From contig CAZART010000043.1 of assembly GCA_964487555.1 (NCBI GenBank), forward strand, positions 1-39,857: a DNA stretch of 39,857 nt, written 5' to 3'. The stretch comes from CAZART01 sp964487555 (GTDB lineage Bacteria; Bacteroidota; Rhodothermia; Rhodothermales; VXPQ01). The position numbers and the translations under genes were made by a program. This document shows positions 1-8,582 of this stretch, piece after piece. Within the stretch, counting starts at the first letter, position 1, and each line of letters begins with the position of its first letter. The notes under the pieces are model-generated. The model was not told where the DNA came from. It saw nothing but the letters and a program-made list of their open reading frames with translations, and ran no database searches.

Positions 1-1356
1 CTGGCGGAGCGGCTCTTCGAGTGCGCGGCGGATGATGTCGACTCCGATGCGCTGATCGTCATTGTCGATATCGATGCCATCAAGCGCGCTAAGGGTGCGG
101 ATGTAGGCTACGCCGCCGCCTGCGATGATACCTTCTTCGATCGCGGCACGAGTGGCATGGAGCGCGTCCTCAACGCGCGCCTTCTTCTCCTTCATCTCGA
201 TCTCGGTGGACGCCCCGATCTTCAGCACCGCGACGCCGCCGGAGAGTTTGGCCAGGCGTTCCTGGAGCTTTTCCTGATCGTAATCGCTCGTCGTGGTCTC
301 GATCTGCTGCCTGATCTGGTTGGCGCGCGCCTTGATATCACCGGCCGCTCCGGCGCCGTCCACGACGGTCGTATTGTCTTTATTGATCACGATACGCTTT
401 GCGCGGCCGAGCGAGTCGAGCGTCGCGTTTTCGAGGCGGTAGCCCTTCTCCTCGGAGATGACCGTGGCGCCCGTCAGAATCGCGATGTCCTCGAGCATCG
501 ACTTGCGCCGATCGCCGAAGCCCGGTGCCTTGACCGCCGCGACCTTGAGGGTGCCGCGAAGCTTGTTGACGACGAGCGTCGCAAGGGCTTCACCTTCGAC
601 GTCTTCGGCGATGACGAGCAGCGGCTTGCTGAGTTGGACCGTCTTCTCGAGGATCGGAAGGAGGTCCTTCATCGACGAGATCTTCTTGTCGTGAATGAGG
701 ATGTAAGCATCCTCGAGAACTGTCTCCATATTGTCGGGATCCGTCACGAAGTACGGCGAGAGATAGCCTCGATCGAACTGCATGCCTTCGACCACGTCAA
801 GCGTAGTCTCCGTACCTTTCGCTTCTTCGACCGTGATGACGCCGTCCTTGCCGACTTTGTCGAACGCATCGGCAATGAGCTCTCCGACGGCCTTGTCGCT
901 GTTCGCCGAAATGGCAGCGACCTGTGAAATCTCGCTCTTGCCCTCGATGTCGCGGCTGAGCGAGCGGAGCTGCTCGACGACGGCCGTCACCGCCTTGTCG
1001 ATGCCGCGCTTCAGGTCCATCGGATTGGCGCCGGCCGTGACATTCTTCAATCCGGCCGTCATGATCGCCTGGGCGAGGACTGTGGCCGTCGTGGTTCCGT
1101 CGCCGGCGACGTCGCTCGTCTTTGAGGCGACCTCTTTGACCATCTGGGCGCCGACGTTCTCGAGCTTGTCTTCGAGCTCGATCTCCTTTGCGACGGTTAC
1201 CCCGTCCTTCGTGACTGTCGGAGCGCCGTAGCTCTTCTCGATGATGACGTTGCGGCCCTTCGGACCCAGCGTCACCTTTACTGCATTCGCGAGCGCATCC
1301 ACACCCCGCTTGAGGGCATTGCGCGCTTCGGTGTTGAATACAATTTGCTTAGCCAT
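1..1356 (-). CDS. groEL: 60 kDa chaperonin GroEL (3' end cut by window edge)
   Basis: ATP-driven chaperonin that folds cytosolic proteins inside a double heptameric ring capped by GroES. The minus strand opens with MAKQIVFNTEARNALKRG and continues with the family blocks VTLGPKGRNV, the nucleotide-binding DGTTTATVLA, the apical-domain LLVIAEDVEGEAL and APGFGDRRK, and the equatorial-return KLSGG and IAGGG. The window holds 452 codons out of about 545 expected, so the C-terminal part of the equatorial domain and the usual Gly/Met-rich tail lie outside. The reading frame is intact up to base 1. The gene lies 93 bp downstream of groES in the same direction and presumably shares its CIRCE-controlled promoter. 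Identity is certain from the conserved sequence. Confidence 0.98.
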   Translation of the reverse strand, partial: MAKQIVFNTEARNALKRGVDALANAVKVTLGPKGRNVIIEKSYGAPTVTKDGVTVAKEIELEDKLENVGAQMVKEVASKTSDVAGDGTTTATVLAQAIMTAGLKNVTAGANPMDLKRGIDKAVTAVVEQLRSLSRDIEGKSEISQVAAISANSDKAVGELIADAFDKVGKDGVITVEEAKGTETTLDVVEGMQFDRGYLSPYFVTDPDNMETVLEDAYILIHDKKISSMKDLLPILEKTVQLSKPLLVIAEDVEGEALATLVVNKLRGTLKVAAVKAPGFGDRRKSMLEDIAILTGATVISEEKGYRLENATLDSLGRAKRIVINKDNTTVVDGAGAAGDIKARANQIRQQIETTTSDYDQEKLQERLAKLSGGVAVLKIGASTEIEMKEKKARVEDALHATRAAIEEGIIAGGGVAYIRTLSALDGIDIDNDDQRIGVDIIRRALEEPLRQ

Positions 1357-1449
1357 AGTATTTCGTGTGGTTTTTTGATCTGTCTTACCAAGCCGTCAAC
1401 ACATTAGAAAGGGCGGCCGCCGTCGGCAGCGCGCCTTGTAGATCCATTG

Positions 1450-1740
1450 TTATTCGCTGATGACGCCGAGAATGTCGTTTTCACGCATGATGAGGACTTC
1501 CTCTCCGTCTAGCGTAATCTCGGTGCCGGAATACTTACCGTAGAGGACGGAATCACCGGCCTTCACGGTCATGTCGACGCGCTTTCCATCCTGGACGGAG
1601 CCCGGTCCGACAAAAAGGACCTTGCCACGCTGCGGTTTCTCCTTTGCAGTGTCCGGAATGAAGAGACCGCTGGACGTTTTCTCTTCGGCGGCCTCAGGCT
1701 GGACGACGACACGGTCGCCGATAGGTTTGATCGATGTCAT
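1450..1740 (-). CDS. groES: 10 kDa co-chaperonin GroES
   Basis: Heptameric lid of the GroEL folding chamber. The 96-residue product has the normal family length. It opens with IKPIGDRVVVQPEAAEEKT, carries the mobile-loop region SGLFIPDTAKEKPQRGKV and ends with the typical VLIMRENDILGVI. The ATG at 1740 is preceded by a good ribosome-binding site (GGAGG, about 8 nt upstream on the minus strand). It is the first gene of the groES-groEL operon, about 140 bp downstream of the CIRCE operator. Identity is secure. Confidence 0.98.
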   Translation of the reverse strand: MTSIKPIGDRVVVQPEAAEEKTSSGLFIPDTAKEKPQRGKVLFVGPGSVQDGKRVDMTVKAGDSVLYGKYSGTEITLDGEEVLIMRENDILGVISE

Positions 1741-1881
1741 AGATTGATCCTCCCGGCCCTTTAAGCCGGACGTTGGTTGAGTGTTGTACTGTCTTACAGG
1801 TGGAGGGGCAGTTGCGGATGCGAATCCGCCGCATTTTCCAGACCTGAAGCATTTCCGACCGCCACGGAGGAGGGCTAATTA

Positions 1882-1908
1882 TTAGCACTCTCACGCAGCG
1901 GCTGCTAA
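1882..1908 (-). promoter_or_regulatory. CIRCE operator (HrcA binding site) upstream of groES
   Basis: On the plus strand the site reads TTAGCACTC, nine spacer bases, then GGCTGCTAA. The CIRCE consensus is TTAGCACTC-N9-GAGTGCTAA, so the first arm is perfect and the second matches 7 of 9 bases. It lies between mgsA and groES. HrcA bound here would repress groESL until heat shock. No hrcA gene is visible in the window. Confidence 0.9.
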
Positions 1909-1934
1909 TCAGCTTCGAATGTCGGTGTTATCAA
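1906..1934 (-). promoter_or_regulatory. possible groES promoter overlapping CIRCE
   Basis: On the minus strand a TTGATA box (1934-1929) is followed after exactly 17 bases by TGATTA (1911-1906). The second box overlaps the outer arm of CIRCE, which is where a repressor would block RNA polymerase. The -10 match is only moderate and members of this lineage may use a different consensus, so this is a tentative call. Confidence 0.3.
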
Positions 1935-2027
1935 ACGCCATACCAAATGAATAATCTGCCGGGTTGGCAATCATTCGGCGCTCAAGATGGCAGAGGTGCC
2001 GAAAGAATCATGACGAAATGACTACGT

Positions 2028-2513
2028 CTACAGATTTTCCGACGCGCCGTCCTGACCTGCCGTCCTGTTCAGATGCGCTTCGTAGCTTGGTACACGCCGG
2101 CTGTAAATGCCGTCGAGAAGGGGAGAGGAGACGAGGAAGTCCGCTGTGGCCCGATTACACGCTACCGGCAGATTCCATACGACGGCCACACGTAGAAGCG
2201 CTTTGACGTCGGGATCATGCGGTTGCGGCTCCAGCGGATCCCAGAAGAAAACGAGTAGATCGACCTGCTGATCGGCGATCAATCCACCCAGCTGCTGGTC
2301 TCCGCCGAGGGGTCCGCTTTGAAGCCCGGTTACCGGCAGGTCCAGCCTGGCCTCCAGTATTCGAGCGGTCGTTCCGGTGGCGAGGAGCGCATGCCGTGCC
2401 AGAACGGCGCGATTGTACTGCGCCCACTCGACGAGATCCGCTTTCATGTTGTCGTGTGCAACCATCGCGATGCGCTTTCTTTCGGGGAGCTTGTCCATAT
2501 ATAAATCGTCCAT
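2028..2513 (-). CDS. mgsA: methylglyoxal synthase
   Basis: Converts dihydroxyacetone phosphate to methylglyoxal and phosphate, a bypass of lower glycolysis that relieves sugar-phosphate stress. The 161-residue protein carries the phosphate-binding ATGTTARIL, the GPLGGDQQLGG block and the FFWDPLEPQPHDPDVKALLR block. Asp72 and His99 fall at the positions of the catalytic Asp71 and His98 of the E. coli enzyme, and His20 at its His19, so the alignment is offset by one residue throughout. A second in-frame Met at residue 6 could be the true start. The gene stands alone upstream of groES in the same direction, separated by about 290 bp that hold the groES control region. Confidence 0.95.
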   Translation of the reverse strand: MDDLYMDKLPERKRIAMVAHDNMKADLVEWAQYNRAVLARHALLATGTTARILEARLDLPVTGLQSGPLGGDQQLGGLIADQQVDLLVFFWDPLEPQPHDPDVKALLRVAVVWNLPVACNRATADFLVSSPLLDGIYSRRVPSYEAHLNRTAGQDGASENL

Positions 2514-2879
2514 CTGGGTTGGCTATCAGAAGACCGGACCTACGTCTCCTCCAAAGCGCCTGTGTACTTGAAGGAAACGTGCCAACTATGCGTCAGCTAG
2601 TCTAGTGAAGCCGGATTACGTTAAGCGACACCGAGTGTTTCCCTAAACAATGTAGATCATAACAACGTAGCCCTATTTAATATGGCCGATTCGACGACGA
2701 GGCCTTACTTCCAAAGGCAGCGTCTCCAAGTATTCTGACCTCCTGAAATCTCCTCCCGAAAAACTAAAAGGAGTGAACGGCGATGGCTCAGACCAGCCTC
2801 ATCCACAGCAGAATTCCGCTCGGCCTCTCAAGCAGGGAGGGGCTCGGTGGCGGCAGAAGAGAAGCCGAGGCAGAACGAG
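2514..2879. other. intergenic stretch between mgsA and gcvP
   Basis: These 366 bases hold no convincing gene. The middle (about 2600-2780) is more A+T-rich than the flanks and may carry the mgsA promoter. Near the gcvP stop, GCCGAG (2864-2869) and CTCGGC (2883-2888) form an inverted repeat with a 13-nt loop that could end gcvP transcription, but no clear U-run follows. A well-placed AGGAG precedes an ATG at 2783 on the plus strand; the frame from it runs antisense into gcvP and is discounted. Confidence 0.5.
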
Positions 2880-5768
2880 CTACTCGGCATAGGCCTCGGT
2901 CGGCGGACACGCGCAGACAAGATTGCGGTCACCGTAGGCGTCGTCTACGCGGCGGACGGACGGCCAGAATTTATGTTCGCGGGTCCAGGGAGCCGGAAAT
3001 GCCGCTTTTTCGCGGCTGTATGGCTCGTCCCAGCCGTCGGACGTCACCATGGCCGCCGTGTGCGGAGCATTTTTGAGCGCGTTGCGCGCGGGATCGGCCG
3101 CACCGGATTCCACGTCATCTATTTCGGTCCGAATCTGCTCGAGGGCCTCGCAGAAGCGGTCGAGTTCCGCCTTCGTCTCACTCTCGGTTGGCTCAATCAT
3201 GATGGTTCCCGGCACCGGGAATGACATCGTCGGTGCGTGGTAGCCGTAATCCATCAGCCGCTTTGCGACGTCGAGCTCCGTCACGCTGCTCTCCTTCCGG
3301 ATCGGCCGCAGGTCGACGAGGAATTCGTGGGCACAGCGCCCGGTACGGCCCTTGTAGAGAATCGGATAAGACTTTTCTATGCGAGCCATCATGTAGTTGG
3401 CATTGAGGATGGCCAGCTCGGTGGCCCGGCGCAGTCCGGCTGCACCCATCAAGGCGATGTACGCCCATGAAATGATGAGAATGTTTGCACTGCCAAAGGG
3501 CGCCGCGGCTACCGGCGCGATCGCCATGTCCCCTCGCGTCTCTTCGAACGGGTGCGAGGGCAAATAGGGTATGAGGTGTTCGGCGACGCAGATGGGACCC
3601 ATTCCGGGGCCGCCGCCGCCATGTGGAATGCAGAACGTCTTGTGGAGATTGAGGTGGCACACGTCGGCGCCGAAGTCGGCCGGGCGACACAGGCCGACCT
3701 GGGCATTCATATTTGCGCCATCCAGATAAACCTGGCCGCCGTGCTCGTGCACGATGTGGATGATTTTGCGCACGTCCTTCTCGAAAACGCCGTGCGTCGA
3801 CGGATACGTGATCATCAGCGCACCCAAGTCTTCGCGGTGCTTTTCGGCCTTCGCCTGCAGATCGTCGACGTCCACGTTCCCGTGCTCGTCCGTCTTCACG
3901 ACGACGACCTTCATGCCCACCATCGACGCGCTCGCGGGATTGGTGCCGTGCGCCGATTCAGGTATCAGGCACACTTTCCGCTGCGCCTCTCCGCAGGCAC
4001 GATGATAGGCCTCAATGACGAGCAGGCCAGTATATTCGCCCGATGCGCCTGAATTCGGCTGGAATGAGGTCTTTGCAAATCCCGTGATTTCGCAGAGCCA
4101 TCGGTCGAGCTCGTCGATCAGTTCTCGGTAGCCCGCCGCCTGCGCCGGCGGAACGCACGGATGAATCCTGGTGAATCCGGGAAACGAGATGGGGATCAGC
4201 TCCGCGGCCGCGTTCAACTTCATCGTGCAGGATCCAAGTGGGATCATGCTGGTCGTCAACGACAGGTCACGCGAGGCGAGACGATGCAGATAGCGCATCA
4301 TCTCGGTTTCGGAGTGATAGCTGTGGAATATGCGATGCTCGAGATAGGACGACGTCCGCGCGAGGGGCCCTCGATATCCGGCATCTACATCTCGGGCGAG
4401 GGTTTCGGCCGAGATGCCGTTCCCGGCACCGCTGAAGAGGCGAAACAGCGCATTGACGTCGTCCGGAGAAACCGTTTCATCTAGCGAAATGCCGATCGAA
4501 CCGTCATTGAATGCCCGCAAATTGATCCGTGCACGGGCTGCGGCCGTGAGCACATCCTTTGAGGAGATCTTGCCTGGATCTACTCGAATCGTATCGAAGA
4601 AATCGTCGTGCCGGATAAGACACCCAAGCTGCGTCAGTCCTGCAGCGAGCAGTTTTGTCAGGTTGTGCACGCGCTCGGCGATGGCGCGAAGGCCGCCCGG
4701 GCCGTGATAGACGGCGTACATTGCGGCCATAATGGCCAGCAAGACCTGCGCGGTACAGATATTCGACGTTGCCTTGTCGCGACGGATGTGCTGCTCCCGT
4801 GTTTGAAGCGCCATGCGCAAGGCAGGCTTTCCGTCTGCATCGACGGAAAGGCCAATGATCCGGCCAGGAACCTGCCGCTTGAATTCGTCACGGGTTGCGA
4901 AAAAGGCGGCATGTGGTCCTCCGTAGCCGAGCGGAACGCCGAAACGCTGCGTGTTTCCTACGGCGACGTCGGCGCCGAACTCTCCGGGTGACGTCAGCAC
5001 AGTGAGGCTAAGCAGGTCGGCCGCAACGACGACGTAGGCATCGGCCGCATGGGCCTTCGTGCAAAATCCGCCGTAGTCGTTGATGGCGCCGTCGGTGGCC
5101 GGGTACTGGACGAGCGCGCCGAACACGTCATCCGAAAATTCGAACGTACGATGATCACCGACCACGACCCGTACACCGATGGGCACGGCCCTGCCCTTTA
5201 CCACGGCGACGGTTTGCGGATGGCACCCCTCGGAGATGAAGAAGACGTCGGCATCTTTCCGGCGAGTGATGCGATTGAGCATCATCATGGCCTCAGCCGC
5301 CGCCGTCGCTTCATCGAGCAGTGAGGCGTTTGCGATCTCCAGTCCAGTGAGATCGATCACCATGGTCTGAAACGCGAGAAGGGCTTCGAGGCGGCCCTGG
5401 GAAATCTCTGCCTGGTATGGCGTGTACTGCGTATACCAGTTCGGATTCTCCAGAATGTTGCGCTGGATGACCGGCGGGGTAATCGTGTCGTGGTATCCTT
5501 GCCCCAGATAGGACCGAAAGACCTCGTTCTTTTCCGCGCGCACGCGCGCGCGCTGCATGAGTTCGTATTCCGTGACGGCCGGGGGAAGATCGAGCTCGCG
5601 GTCGAGCCGGATACCTTCCGGAATGGCCGCCTCGATAAGCGCCTCCAGCGAGCTGAGTCCGAGGTGCTGGAGCATCTCCGCCGTTTCCTGCTCGGAGGGA
5701 CCGATGTGACGGGTCTGAAAACGGTCGGTATAGGAAAGATCGATCGCCATCTGGCTTTTACTTCTCAT
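2880..5768 (-). CDS. gcvP: glycine dehydrogenase (aminomethyl-transferring), P protein
   Basis: PLP-dependent P protein of the glycine cleavage system: it decarboxylates glycine and passes the aminomethyl group to lipoyl-GcvH. The 962-residue single-chain form has both homologous halves, as in E. coli (957 aa), not the split GcvPA/GcvPB form. The N-terminus has the typical RHIGPSEQE. The cofactor lysine is Lys710 in NLHKTFCIPHGGGGPG, and SAHGTNPASA is also present. The annotated ATG lies inside the rnc 3' end (11-nt overlap). An ATG six codons later (5750) gives 956 residues and may be the real start. Coupling to rnc is evident, while gcvT and gcvH are not in the window. The glyA gene at 30918-32225 makes the one-carbon partner enzyme. 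Confidence 0.97.
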   Translation of the reverse strand: MRSKSQMAIDLSYTDRFQTRHIGPSEQETAEMLQHLGLSSLEALIEAAIPEGIRLDRELDLPPAVTEYELMQRARVRAEKNEVFRSYLGQGYHDTITPPVIQRNILENPNWYTQYTPYQAEISQGRLEALLAFQTMVIDLTGLEIANASLLDEATAAAEAMMMLNRITRRKDADVFFISEGCHPQTVAVVKGRAVPIGVRVVVGDHRTFEFSDDVFGALVQYPATDGAINDYGGFCTKAHAADAYVVVAADLLSLTVLTSPGEFGADVAVGNTQRFGVPLGYGGPHAAFFATRDEFKRQVPGRIIGLSVDADGKPALRMALQTREQHIRRDKATSNICTAQVLLAIMAAMYAVYHGPGGLRAIAERVHNLTKLLAAGLTQLGCLIRHDDFFDTIRVDPGKISSKDVLTAAARARINLRAFNDGSIGISLDETVSPDDVNALFRLFSGAGNGISAETLARDVDAGYRGPLARTSSYLEHRIFHSYHSETEMMRYLHRLASRDLSLTTSMIPLGSCTMKLNAAAELIPISFPGFTRIHPCVPPAQAAGYRELIDELDRWLCEITGFAKTSFQPNSGASGEYTGLLVIEAYHRACGEAQRKVCLIPESAHGTNPASASMVGMKVVVVKTDEHGNVDVDDLQAKAEKHREDLGALMITYPSTHGVFEKDVRKIIHIVHEHGGQVYLDGANMNAQVGLCRPADFGADVCHLNLHKTFCIPHGGGGPGMGPICVAEHLIPYLPSHPFEETRGDMAIAPVAAAPFGSANILIISWAYIALMGAAGLRRATELAILNANYMMARIEKSYPILYKGRTGRCAHEFLVDLRPIRKESSVTELDVAKRLMDYGYHAPTMSFPVPGTIMIEPTESETKAELDRFCEALEQIRTEIDDVESGAADPARNALKNAPHTAAMVTSDGWDEPYSREKAAFPAPWTREHKFWPSVRRVDDAYGDRNLVCACPPTEAYAE

Positions 5769-6558
5769 TTAGTTGATCGAGGCGTAGGCGGTCCAGCGCC
5801 TCGCCGGCCGCTTCCTGTTCGGCTGTCTTCTTGTTGCGAGCGACGCCGCGGCCGTACGACTCTCCATTAAGAAGAACTTCGACCGTGAATGTTTTCTCAT
5901 GGCTGGGTCCTTCCTCATCTGTCACACGGTACAGTGGCTGAGCCCAGCCCAGCGACTGCGCGTGTTCGAGGAGCAAGCTCTTGTAATTGTCGCGCTGGTC
6001 GGCGAGATCCTCGAGATTGAGCTCTTTCAGGATTTTTTCTTCGATGAAACCACGCGCCGCCTCCTCGCCGAGGTCGAGATAAAGGGCCCCGATCACGGCT
6101 TCAAACGCATCGGCAAGAATGGTCGGATTTTCGCGGCCGCCGGATTGATCCATGTTCTCACTCAACAGGATCAGCGGGCCGAGGTTGAGCCGCTCGGCAA
6201 AACGCGCGAGCGCCTGGCCGTTTACGATCTTGGCCCGGACGCGCGTCAAAAATCCCTCATCCCGCTCGGTGAACTTCCTGTAGAGATGTTCGGCCGTCAC
6301 AAACCCCAGCACGGCGTCTCCGAGGAATTCAAGGCGCTCGTTCGACTGGAGATGGCTACGAGGTTCACCTCTCAGCATGGATCGATGCAAGAGCGCCTGT
6401 TGATAGTACTCGATGTTGCCGATGGGCATGCCGACGAGCCCTTCGATATCGGCCCGCGAAACGGACGGTCGCTTTCGCCGAGTGCGTCTCCTCTCCGCCG
6501 ACTTCCTGAACAGGCGCTGAACGAGATTGCGAATCCGGCTAATTAGAGATTGGGGCAC
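5758..6558 (-). CDS. rnc: ribonuclease III
   Basis: Double-strand-specific endoribonuclease for rRNA and mRNA processing. The 266-residue protein has a basic, poorly conserved N-terminal extension (about 30 residues with RRRTRRKR). The catalytic domain follows, with signature NERLEFLGDAVL at 73-84 (Asp81 in the active site) and the second acidic block ADAFEAVIGALY (Glu153). A double-stranded RNA-binding domain occupies about 190-262 and ends in the KKTAEQEAA helix. In many bacteria rnc sits next to acpP-fabF or era; here it is followed by gcvP with an 11-nt overlap. It starts 158 bp from the divergent aldehyde dehydrogenase gene. Confidence 0.96.
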   Translation of the reverse strand: MPQSLISRIRNLVQRLFRKSAERRRTRRKRPSVSRADIEGLVGMPIGNIEYYQQALLHRSMLRGEPRSHLQSNERLEFLGDAVLGFVTAEHLYRKFTERDEGFLTRVRAKIVNGQALARFAERLNLGPLILLSENMDQSGGRENPTILADAFEAVIGALYLDLGEEAARGFIEEKILKELNLEDLADQRDNYKSLLLEHAQSLGWAQPLYRVTDEEGPSHEKTFTVEVLLNGESYGRGVARNKKTAEQEAAGEALDRLRLDQLNEK

Positions 6559-6716
6559 TTCCTACGGTGAAATTCGACAACGAACGAAAGGGGTCGTTAC
6601 GCCAAAAATACAACGTGATCGACTCGAGCACTTTAAAAAAATGGCTCATTTAGGGAAGTTGCTGAATCACGTCTCCCTGCGTTGCTACTCCCTTACCCTT
6701 AACGGTGTCTCCAACA

Positions 6717-8081
6717 ATGGCCCTCGTCTCGATCAACCCTGCCTCGGAAGAAGAAATTAAGCGCTACGAGGAGCATTCCTCCGATGAAGTCGATCGCCGC
6801 TTAGACAAGGCCGTTTGGGCCTTTCGGCGGCAGCGATCTGCAAGCTTCGCCGAACGGGCGGCTCGGATGAGGCGCGCGGCCGACCTGCTCGAGGAGCAGG
6901 CTGCGGAGTTCGCCTCCATCATGACGCTCGAGATGGGCAAGCCAATTCAACAAGCGATTGCGGAAGCGAAGAAATGCGCCTGGGGGTGCCGCTACTATGC
7001 CGAGCATGCTGAGGATTTTCTAAAGCGCGAAATGGTCACGACGGACGGTGCGCGCACGTACGTGGCCTTTCAGCCGCTGGGTCCGATCCTCGCCGTGATG
7101 CCCTGGAATTTTCCTTTCTGGCAGGTCTTTCGTTTCGCGGCGCCTGCTCTGATGGCCGGAAACGTATGCCTGTTGAAACACGCGTCGAACGTATGCGGGT
7201 GTGCCCTGGCGATAGAGGAGCTCATGGGCGAGGCCGGTTTTGCTGACGGAGAGTTTCAGACGCTGCTGATACCGTCCGACCGCGTCAGCGAGGTGATCGA
7301 CGACGAACGGATCCGCGCGACGACGCTCACGGGAAGTGTCGGGGCGGGGCGTTCGGTGGGATCGGAATCGGGCAAGCAGATTAAGCCTTCAGTGCTCGAA
7401 CTGGGCGGTTCGGATCCGTTCATCGTGCTGGACGATGCGGACCTGGACCGTGCGGCCGAGGTCGGCGTGATGGCGCGGATGCAGAACAATGCCCAGAGCT
7501 GCATCGCCGCTAAGCGGTTCATCGTGGAGGACGGCGTCTGGAAGGAGTTTACCGCCCGCTTCGCGAAACGCATGGGAGAGCTGAAGGTCGGCGACCCCAT
7601 GAAAGACGATACGGACGTCGGTCCATTGGCCAGGAAGGACTTGCGGGCGGACGTTCACGACCAGGTGCGGCGATCCGTTCGGGGGGGTGCGAAGCTGCTC
7701 TCGGGTGGGGAGATCCTCGAACGTCCCGGCTTTTTCTATACGCCTGCGGTGCTCGTGGACGTGGAGCCTGGTAATGTCGCATTCGAAGAGGAGATCTTTG
7801 GCCCCGTAGCCTCGGTGACACGGGCCCGCGACGTGGACCACGCCGTGGAACTGGCCAACGCGACGAGTTTCGGCCTCGGCGGCTCGGTCTTTACGCAGGA
7901 TCGGGAGAAGGGCGAGGATGTTGCACTCCGTTTAGAGGTAGGTTGCGCCTTCGTCAACGAGATGGTCAAGAGCGACCCGCGCCTTCCGTTCGGAGGCGTA
8001 AAAGATAGCGGCTACGGCCGTGAGCTGTCGTATTTCGGGATCCGCGAATTTGTCAATATCAAGACGGTGTGGATCGAGTAA
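6717..8081 (+). CDS. NAD(P)-dependent aldehyde dehydrogenase, succinate-semialdehyde type
   Basis: Oxidises an aldehyde to the acid with NAD(P)+; the closest fit is the Sad/YneI (GabD2-like) group acting on succinate semialdehyde. From the ATG at 6717 it is 454 residues. It shows the cofactor block MPWNFPFWQ, the general-base Glu (228) in LELGGSDP, the nucleophile Cys (262) in NNAQSCIAAKRF, and EEIFGPV followed by LPFGGVKDSGYGRE near the end. A GTG four codons upstream (6705) could also be used, and neither has a clear Shine-Dalgarno. The lone gene is divergent from rnc. A weak hairpin (8119-8143, GTCAAGG/CCTTGAC) follows the stop. Substrate assignment is an inference from family resemblance. 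Confidence 0.9.
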   Translation: MALVSINPASEEEIKRYEEHSSDEVDRRLDKAVWAFRRQRSASFAERAARMRRAADLLEEQAAEFASIMTLEMGKPIQQAIAEAKKCAWGCRYYAEHAEDFLKREMVTTDGARTYVAFQPLGPILAVMPWNFPFWQVFRFAAPALMAGNVCLLKHASNVCGCALAIEELMGEAGFADGEFQTLLIPSDRVSEVIDDERIRATTLTGSVGAGRSVGSESGKQIKPSVLELGGSDPFIVLDDADLDRAAEVGVMARMQNNAQSCIAAKRFIVEDGVWKEFTARFAKRMGELKVGDPMKDDTDVGPLARKDLRADVHDQVRRSVRGGAKLLSGGEILERPGFFYTPAVLVDVEPGNVAFEEEIFGPVASVTRARDVDHAVELANATSFGLGGSVFTQDREKGEDVALRLEVGCAFVNEMVKSDPRLPFGGVKDSGYGRELSYFGIREFVNIKTVWIE

Positions 8082-8164
8082 GCGCTCGCCGACGCCGCGG
8101 CCGACTTGCAAAAATCCGGTCAAGGGCTTGGCATTGCCTTGACGCTGCCGTACGTTGTTAATCA

Positions 8165-8475
8165 GGTTCTTTCGCATACGCCTGCCGGTTCCAACTCCCT
8201 AACGGGATGGATTAAAAGGGAATCCGGTTCGTGCTTCTAGAGCTTCGCACGTGCGTTCGTCTCCGTACGTTCGCGCGCGCTTAAGCTGGACATAGCACAA
8301 CTCCGGAGCTGTACCCGCAACTGTAGGCTGCGTTTATGACGCGCGGTGACGACGCGCCGGGCCACTGTTCGATCGAATGGGAAGGCCGGTGCCGAGCCGA
8401 GCGGCGATGCGGATTGGTTTTCCTGATCCCGCAGAGCGCAGCAAGCCAGGAGACCTGCCAGCAAGCGCAATTGCC
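8165..8475 (+). ncRNA. cobalamin (adenosylcobalamin) riboswitch aptamer
   Basis: The conserved blocks of the cobalamin riboswitch appear in order: ATTAAAAGGGAATCCGGT at about 8211-8228, GCTGTACCCGCAACTGTA at about 8308-8325, the CACTG and TGGGAAGGCCGGTG blocks at about 8362-8392, and a perfect B12 box GCCAGGAGACCTGCC at 8445-8459. The outer limits are approximate. It lies in the 5' leader of a btuB-like receptor gene, the classic target: bound cobalamin switches the uptake genes off. Confidence 0.97.
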
Positions 8476-8478
8476 GAC

Positions 8479-8582
8479 AACCTCCGGGACAAGAGGTTCG
8501 CGTGCACAGCTTTCTCCGCTCGTAATGCCGGAGCCGACATAAGCGGCCACCCGAACCTTTCATTTGAGGTTTGGGATTTTTT
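8479..8582 (+). terminator. riboswitch expression platform with intrinsic terminator
   Basis: Three mutually exclusive pairings are visible. AACCTC (8479-8484) pairs with GAGGTT (8493-8498). AGGTTCG (8494-8500) pairs perfectly with CGAACCT (8552-8558) as an antiterminator. CCCGAACCT (8550-8558) pairs with AGGTTTGGG (8567-8575; one G-U) as a terminator stem with an 8-nt loop, followed by A and six T (8577-8582). The btuB-like ATG follows directly at 8583. The only Shine-Dalgarno-like GAGG (8566-8569) is at the base of the loop and in the 3' arm of that stem, so the hairpin could block both transcription and translation. Confidence 0.85.

Noticed and set aside
2783..3076. Frame on the plus strand with a good AGGAG before its ATG, overlapping the end of gcvP
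   Set aside because: Arg-rich, compositionally odd product with no domain, antisense to a conserved gene.
8119..8143. Inverted repeat GTCAAGG/CCTTGAC after the aldehyde dehydrogenase gene as a terminator
   Set aside because: No U-run follows it on the plus strand; five T follow only on the minus strand, where no gene would need it.
8571..8582. TTG start of the BtuB-like gene upstream of the ATG
   Set aside because: It sits in the terminator stem and U-tract; the ATG at 8583 begins a clean signal peptide.
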